Part shown: positions 58,450 to 64,000 of the stretch, piece after piece
Position numbering within the stretch: position 1 is the first letter of the stretch
Layout of the letters: each line of letters opens with the position of its first letter
NCBI RefSeq assembly: GCF_904849725.1
Contig: NC_058518.1
Span: 414,911,081-414,975,080 of the forward strand
Direction: 5' to 3'
Length of the DNA stretch: 64,000 nucleotides
From: Hordeum vulgare subsp. vulgare
Lineage: Eukaryota; Streptophyta; Magnoliopsida; Poales; Poaceae
Notes under the pieces: model-generated
Databases searched by the model: none
What the model was told of the DNA's origin: nothing
The model's input: the letters and a program-made list of their open reading frames with translations, nothing else
Position numbers and translations under genes: made by a program

Positions 58450-59064
58450 TTGATGGTCTTTCTTGATTTCTACTTATGTAGACTTGAGCATCGAGTACAA
58501 CTCGGGAATGGTCTTCTCAATCCCTTGCATCTTGTAGTTCAGCACAAAACCTTTGTAGCTTGGTGGGAGAGACTGGAGGATTCTGTCAATTATAGCATCA
58601 TCCGGAAGTTCGACTCCAAGTGAAGTCAGACGACCGTGTAACCCAGACATTTTGAGTATGTGCTCACTGACAGAACTGTTCTCCTCCATCTTACAGCTAA
58701 AGAACTAGTGGGAGACTTCATATCTCTCGACACGGGCATGAGCTTGAAAAACTAGCTTCAGCTCTTGGAACATCTCATATGCACCGTGTTGCTCAAAACG
58801 CCTTTGGAGCCCTGTTTCCACACTGTATAACATGCCACACCTAACCAGAGAGTAGTCATCACTCCGCGTTTGCCAGACGTTCAGAATGTCCTGGGATGCT
58901 GCGGGAGCGGGAGGGTCACCTAGTGGCGCATCAAGGACATAAGCCTTTTTAGCTGCTTCAAGGATGAGCTTCAAGTTGCGAACCGAGTCCGCATAGTTGC
59001 TACCATCATCTTTCAGCTTGTTTTTCTCTAGGAATGCGTTGAAATTGAGGTTGACATTGGCCAT
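58450..59064 (-). pseudogene. gag: Copia F gag, two nonsense codons
   Basis: Starts MANVNLNFNAFLEKNKLKDD at 59064. One frame interrupted by TAG (58707-58705) and TAA (58476-58474). Otherwise collinear with Angela Gag (QRRFEQHGAYEMFQELK; SLPPSYKGFVLNY). Confidence 0.92.
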
Positions 59065-60320
59065 CTACAATATTTATAAAGACAACTTTTAGACTAAGTT
59101 CATGATAATTAAGTTCATTTAATCAAATTAAGTATGAACTCCCACTTAAATCGACATCCCTCTAGTCATCTAAGTGATACATGATCCATGTTGACTAACC
59201 CGTGTCCGATCATCACGTGAGACGGACTAGTCACCATGGTGAGCAACTTCATGCTGGTCGTATTCAACCATACGACTCATGTTCGACCTTTCGGTCTCTT
59301 GTATTCGAGGTCATGTCTACACATGCTAAGCTCGTCGAGTCAACCTAGGTGTTTCGCGTGTGTAAATCTGGCTTACACCCGTTGTATGCGAACGTTAGAA
59401 TCTACCACACCCGATCATCACGTGGTGCTTAGAAAAAACGATCCTTCGCAACGGTGCACACTTAGGGGATTACGTTCTCGAAATTTTAAGAGGGATCATC
59501 TTATTATGCTACCGTCGTTCTAAGCAATAAGATGAAAAACATGATAAACATCACAGTGCAATCATATAGTGACATGATATGGCCATTATCATCTTTGCTC
59601 TTTCGATCTCCATCTTCAGGCATCGCATGATCTTCATTGTCACCGGCATGACACCATGATCTCCATCATCGTGTCTCCGTGAAGTCGTCACGCAAACTAC
59701 TACTATCACTACTACTATAGCTAACCGTTAGCAATGAAGTAAAAGTAGTGAGCACATGGCGTTGCATCTCATACAATAAATTAAGACAACTCATATGGCT
59801 CCTGCCGGTTGTCATACTCATCGACATGCAAGTCGTGAAACCTATTACAGTAACATGATCATCTCATACATCATACATGCAACATCACAACTTTGGCCAT
59901 ATCACGTCACATGTCAAACCCTGCAAAAACAAGTTAGACGTCCTCTAATTGTTGTTGCAAGTTTTATGTGGCTGATTTGGGTTTCTTGCAAGAACACTTT
60001 CTTACCTACGTGACATCCACAACTATGATATGTCAAAGCTATTTACCCTTCATAAGGACCCTTTTCATGAAATCCAATCCGACTAGAGTAGGAGAGACAG
60101 ACACCTGCGAGCCACCTTTATGCACGGTGTGCATGTCTGTCGGTGGAACCAGTCTCACGTAAGCGTACGTGTAATGTCGGTCTGGGCCGCTTCATCCCAC
60201 AATACCGCCGGAAAAGAATAAGACTAGTAGCGGCAAGCAATTGACAAATCATCGCCCACAACCTTTTGTGTTCTACTCGTGCATAGAATCTACGCATAGA
60301 AAACCTGGCTCGGATGCCAC
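59065..60320 (-). other. Copia F leader with PBS
   Basis: About 1.26 kb non-coding leader, matching the length of the Angela leader. The PBS TGGCATCCGAGCC (60319-60307, minus) begins one base after the LTR and matches the initiator tRNA-Met complement with two changes. Confidence 0.85.
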
Positions 60321-62105
60321 TAATGGGCAACGTAGCATAAATTCAAAACTTTTCCTACGCATATTCAGATCTTCCTATGGAGAGACCAGCAACGAGAGAG
60401 GGGTGAGAGCATCTTCATACCTTTGAAGATCGCTAAGCGGAAGCATTGCTAGAACGTGGTTGATGGAGTCGTACTCGCGGCGACTCAGATCGCGGTGTGA
60501 TTCCAATCTAGTGCCGAACCATGGCACCTCTACGTTCAACACACGTGCAGCCCGGTGACGTCTCCCGCACCTTGATCCAGCAAGGTGGAGGGAGAGGTTG
60601 GAGAAGATCTCTGGCAGCATGACGGCATGGTGTCGATGGAGAGACGAGGTCTCCCAGCAGGGCTTCGCCAAACACCGGCAGAGAGGAGGAGAAAGAAGAG
60701 CAGGGCTGCGTCGAGGGAGAGGAAGATGGTGTTTCCAACAGCCCAAAGTGACAATATATATAGGGGGAGGGAGGAGCTGCGCCCCCTTGAGGGTTTCCCT
60801 CTCCTGGGAGGGGCGGCAGCCCTAGATGGGGGGAGGTGCGGCGCCCACGAGGGGAAGGAGGGGTGGCGCAGCCTTCTAGTGGGCCTTAGGCCCACCTGCG
60901 CTAGGGTTTCCCCCCCCCCTTCCCTCTTTTTGCGCCATGGGCTGAGTGGGGGGCGGGGGTGGGGGGGGGGCGCACCAGCCCACCTAGGGGCTGGTTCCCT
61001 CCCGCACTTGTCCCATCTAGCCTCCCGGGGTCGTGGCCCCCTTCCGGTGGACCCCCGGGGCCACTCCCGGTGGTCCCGGTACGTTACCGGCGACGCCCGT
61101 AACACTTCTTGTGTCCAAAACCATCCGTCCTATATATCAATCTTTACCTCCGTACCATTCCGGAGCTCCTCGTGACGTCCGGGATCTCATCCGGGACTCT
61201 GAACAACTTTCAATAACCTCGTATAACAATTCCTTATAACCCTAGCATCATCGAACCTTAAGTGTGTAGACCTTACGGGTTCGGGAGACACGCAGACATG
61301 ACCGAGACACCTCTCTGGCCAATAACCATCAGCGGGGTCTGGATACCCATGGTGGCTCGAACTTGCTCCATGATGATCTCATCGGATGAACCATGATGTC
61401 AAGGATTCAATCAATCCCTATACAATTCCCTTTGTTCGTTGGTATAGAACTTGCTCGAGATTCGATCGTCGGTATACCTATACCTTGTTCGATCTCGTTA
61501 CCGGTAAGTCTCTTTACTCGTTCCGTAGCACGTCATCGTGTGACTAACAACTTAGTCACATTGAGCTCATGATGATGTTCGACCAAGTGGGCCCAGAGAT
61601 ACCTCTCCGTCACGCAGAGTGACAAATCCCGATCTCGAGTCGTACCAACCCAACAGACACTTTCAGAGGTACTCGTAGTGCACCTTTATAGTCACCCAGT
61701 TACGTTGTGACGTTTGATACACCCAAAGCATTCCTACGGTATCCGGGAGTTGCACAATCTCACGGTCGAAGGAAAAGATACTTGACATTAGAAAAGCTTT
61801 AGCATACGAACAATACGATCTAGTGCTACGCTTAGGATTGGGTCTTGTCCATCACATCATTCTCCCAATGATGTGATCCCGTTATCAATGCCATCCAATG
61901 CCCATGATGAGGAAACCATGATCATCTATTGATCAATGAGCTAGCCAACTAGAGGCTTGCTAGGGACACATTGTGATCTATTTATTCACACATGCATTAC
62001 TGTTTCCTGTTAATACAATTATAGCATGAACAATAGACGATTATCATGAACAAGGAAATATGATAATAACCATTTTATTATTGCCTCTAGGGCATATTTC
62101 CAACA
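60321..62105 (-). repeat. 5' LTR of copia F
   Basis: 1,785 bp. TATA box on the minus strand at 60762-60755; G-rich low-complexity tract near 60949-60971. Pairs with 53301-55079. Confidence 0.94.
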
Positions 62106-62706
62106 TTATCTTCATGATCCACCAGCATGGAAAATTTATTACAATCCCCATAAGTTAAATTCTCATGCATGATAGTGGGAGTATCATAGGTGATTCCAAT
62201 ATGATAAATTGTTTCCACATTAAAAGAGTAATGTTCGAAAAAGGGTAATCATAATTATGACAAGTTTTATACTCCCTATGTCCCAAAATAAATATCTTAA
62301 GCTTAGTACAACTTTCTACTAAAGCTAGTACAAAGTTAAGACACTTACTTTGGGACAAAGGGAGTAATTATAATCATCACTAATTTCTATAACATAAGTA
62401 TCATCACAATAATCATCATAAGTAGGACGCACAGAATCATCATAATTTTTTTATCATTCTAAGTAGGGGGACTAAAAAGATCATCTTCATGAAACTTAGC
62501 ATACCAAAGCTTGTGGCTTTCCATATCATTAGCATCATGGATATTCATAAAATTCATATTAACGACATTGCAATCATGCCTATTATCCATGGATTTAGTA
62601 CCAAACATTTTAATAATTCTTCTAACACCTTGGCACAATTTTCGGAACCATCATTTTCATGAAAGAGATTACACAAATGAAATAACTTAGGTAACCTAAA
62701 CTCCAT
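62106..62706 (-). pseudogene. E2 5' ORF, N-terminal part, with a MITE inside
   Basis: Minus-strand ORF beginning MEFRLPKLFHLCNLFHEND near 62706, reading to a TGA at 62554 and, in shifted frames, on through HKLWYAKFHEDDLFSPP near 62510 and SMLVDHED at the F junction. A Stowaway MITE (62272-62364) interrupts it. It lies between PBS and the rest of the element, where gag would be. I recall related ORFs from Triticeae gypsy elements, but no domain is identifiable. Confidence 0.5.
62272..62364. mobile_element. Stowaway MITE (Tc1/mariner-type), 93 bp
   Basis: Terminal inverted repeats CTCCCTATGTCCCAAAATAA and (reversed) CTCCCTTTGTCCCAAAGTAA, flanked by TA at 62270-62271 and 62365-62366. The interior is itself palindromic (TTAGTACAACTTTC.../...CTAGTACAAAGTTAAG). 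Non-coding; mobilised in trans by mariner transposases. Confidence 0.93.
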
Positions 62707-62800
62707 TTTTTTTGGTTTTCTTTTATAAAGAAAACTAGTGATAAACAAGAAACTAAAATATATAGTTGCCAGACCTAAAGATATACCTTCCAGCACACAC

Positions 62801-62819
62801 CTCCCCGGCAACGATGCCA
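62801..62819 (-). other. Primer binding site of E2 (tRNA-Asp type, two mismatches)
   Basis: Minus strand TGGCATCGTTGCCGGGGAG, ten bases from the LTR end. It matches the D PBS except for two adjacent bases. Confidence 0.82.
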
Positions 62820-62829
62820 CGAAAGAACT

Positions 62830-64000
62830 TGATGTCTACGATGCAACTTTATTCTTATAAACATTGTAGGGCCTCCAAGTGCAGAGTTTTGTAGGACAAC
62901 AACAAATTTCCCTAAATTGGATGACCTAAGGTTTATCAACCCGTGGGAGGTGTAGGATGAAGATGGTCTCTCTCAAGAAACCCTGCAATCAACTACAAGA
63001 AATCTCTTGTGTCTGCAACACACCCAATACAATGGCAAATTGCATAGGTGCACTAGTTTGGCAAAGAGATGGTGATACAAGTGTAGTATGGATAGTAGAA
63101 ATAGGATTTTATAATCTGAATCTATAAAAACAACAAGTTAACAAGTAAAAAAAGTGAGCACAAATGGTATCGCAATGCTTGGAAATAAGGCCTAGGGTTC
63201 ATACTTTCACCTGTGCTATCTCTCAACAATACTAACATAATAGAATCATGTTAAAAAAATATAATAGAATCATATGATCAACCTCAACGTGCGATAGAGA
63301 ATCACTCCAAAGTTCCTATTAGCAGAGAACAGAAGAGGAAATTCTTGTAGGCAGCGAACCAACTCAAAGTTAGCATTTCCTATCACTCCGAGCTATTCCT
63401 ATAAGTGTCATAGACAGCCCTAGAGTTTGTACTAGAATAACACCTATGATACATATCAATCAACCATAATGTCACCTAGATACTCCAATGTGACCTCAAG
63501 TATTTGCGGGCTAATTATTCGACATGCATCGTACAATTTCAGATTCATCATATTCAACCCAACACAAAGAACTTCAAAGAGTAACCCAAGATTTATAACG
63601 GAGAAGGTAGTACAAGAGCATGTATCAATCCATATGCATACATTACCCCATTGTCACCACGGGATTCCGTGAGTGGAGTACGAAAACATATATCAAGTGA
63701 ATCAATAGAACACCTCATTTTCACCACGGGTATCCACATGCAAGGCACACATCAAGTGATCTCAAATCCAATATTCAATCCTACATAACTAAATCTGAAA
63801 GGGAAAGATCCAATTCATTACATCAAGATAGCAAGGGACGAACACCATATGATCCAATTGTATTAAGGAATCTCGTGATAGATCAAGATTGTGCCATGTA
63901 AAGAACATGAAAGAGAGAGAGATAGGGAGATACACATCAAACACATAGCTACTGGTACATACCCTCAGCCCCTAGGGTGAACTACTCCCTCCTTGTCATG
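62830..64000 (-). repeat. 5' LTR of E2, partial (runs off the window)
   Basis: On the minus strand the LTR ends ACATCA at 62830, next to the PBS spacer. 1,171 bp are visible, homologous to the solo LTR at 18086-19718. The start of the LTR lies beyond 64000. Confidence 0.9.

Larger units (their letters stand above)
53301..62105 (-). mobile_element. F: full-length BARE1/WIS-type copia element, minus strand
   Basis: 8,805 bp. On the minus strand the 5' LTR is 62105-60321, PBS 60319-60307, gag starts at 59064, pol continues to 55112, then PPT and 3' LTR 55079-53301. Flanking five-mers are TTATA (53296-53300) and TTATC (62106-62110), a TSD with one mismatch, confirmed by continuity of the E2 ORF. 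The LTRs start TGTTGGAAATATGCCC but end TTA and TGA instead of the usual ACA. The two LTRs differ visibly more than those of the Angela copy, so F is older. Confidence 0.94.
50676..64000 (-). mobile_element. E2: non-autonomous gypsy-type element, minus strand, outermost host
   Basis: Minus-strand order: 5' LTR (64000 and beyond down to 62830), PBS (62819-62801), a decayed ORF (62706-62106, continued at 53300-53190), then non-coding internal DNA to 50676, where the C/D tandem begins. The PPT and 3' LTR would lie left of the window. F is inserted in the ORF, and a Stowaway MITE is also inside it. LTR and 3' half are related to E1, but the ORF is different. Confidence 0.85.

Overview
This window is intergenic DNA from a large grass genome, almost certainly a Triticeae species (wheat, Aegilops, rye or barley group). 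It contains no recognisable host gene. Essentially every base belongs to a nest of LTR retrotransposons: copia elements of the Angela/BARE1/WIS group, Athila-type gypsy elements resembling the Sabrina family, and non-autonomous gypsy-type elements. The family names rest on remembered LTR and protein hallmarks; boundaries and target-site duplications (TSDs) were read directly from the sequence.

Layout. E2, a minus-strand non-autonomous element at the right edge, is the outermost visible host. Its PBS and 5' LTR lie at 62801-64000, and its body at 50676-53300 and 62106-62829. It is split by copia F (minus, 53301-62105) and by a gypsy pair C/D (plus) that ends at 50675. C and D share one central LTR (40528-42037), giving the order C internal, LTR, D internal, LTR. 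C is in turn split by copia-1 (plus; its 5' end is off the window and its 3' LTR is 14233-15989), gypsy B (plus, 17878-26990), a solo LTR (27104-28632) and E1 (minus, 30977 to about 39465). The third layer holds a full-length Angela-type copia (3169-12067, TSD GGAGG) and a solo LTR (12312-13842, TSD GTGGC), both in copia-1; a solo LTR (18086-19718) in B; and a 3.75 kb solo LTR (32110-35863, TSD AGATT) in the E1 LTR. A 93 bp Stowaway MITE (62272-62364) sits in E2.

Coding content. The copia elements encode Gag, protease, integrase, reverse transcriptase and RNase H in that order. The gypsy elements encode Gag, protease, RT, RNase H and integrase, followed by a separate small accessory ORF. Every gag-pol is broken. 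The Angela copy is closest to intact, with one 1-bp frameshift and one CAG-to-TAG stop. Many stops elsewhere are C-to-T changes at CAG or CGA, as expected for long-methylated DNA.

Most interesting signal. All three gypsy elements (C, B, D) have the same arrangement after pol: a conserved AG/GTATGT splice-donor-like site, a GC-rich hairpin, a pyrimidine-rich GCAG acceptor 315-318 bases further on, and then an accessory ORF. The ORF is not the same in all three. C and D encode one acidic protein; B encodes a different protein with only the last residues in common. This looks like a spliced, exchangeable accessory-protein cassette. The non-autonomous E elements also appear to carry different ORFs between similar LTRs and 3' regions.
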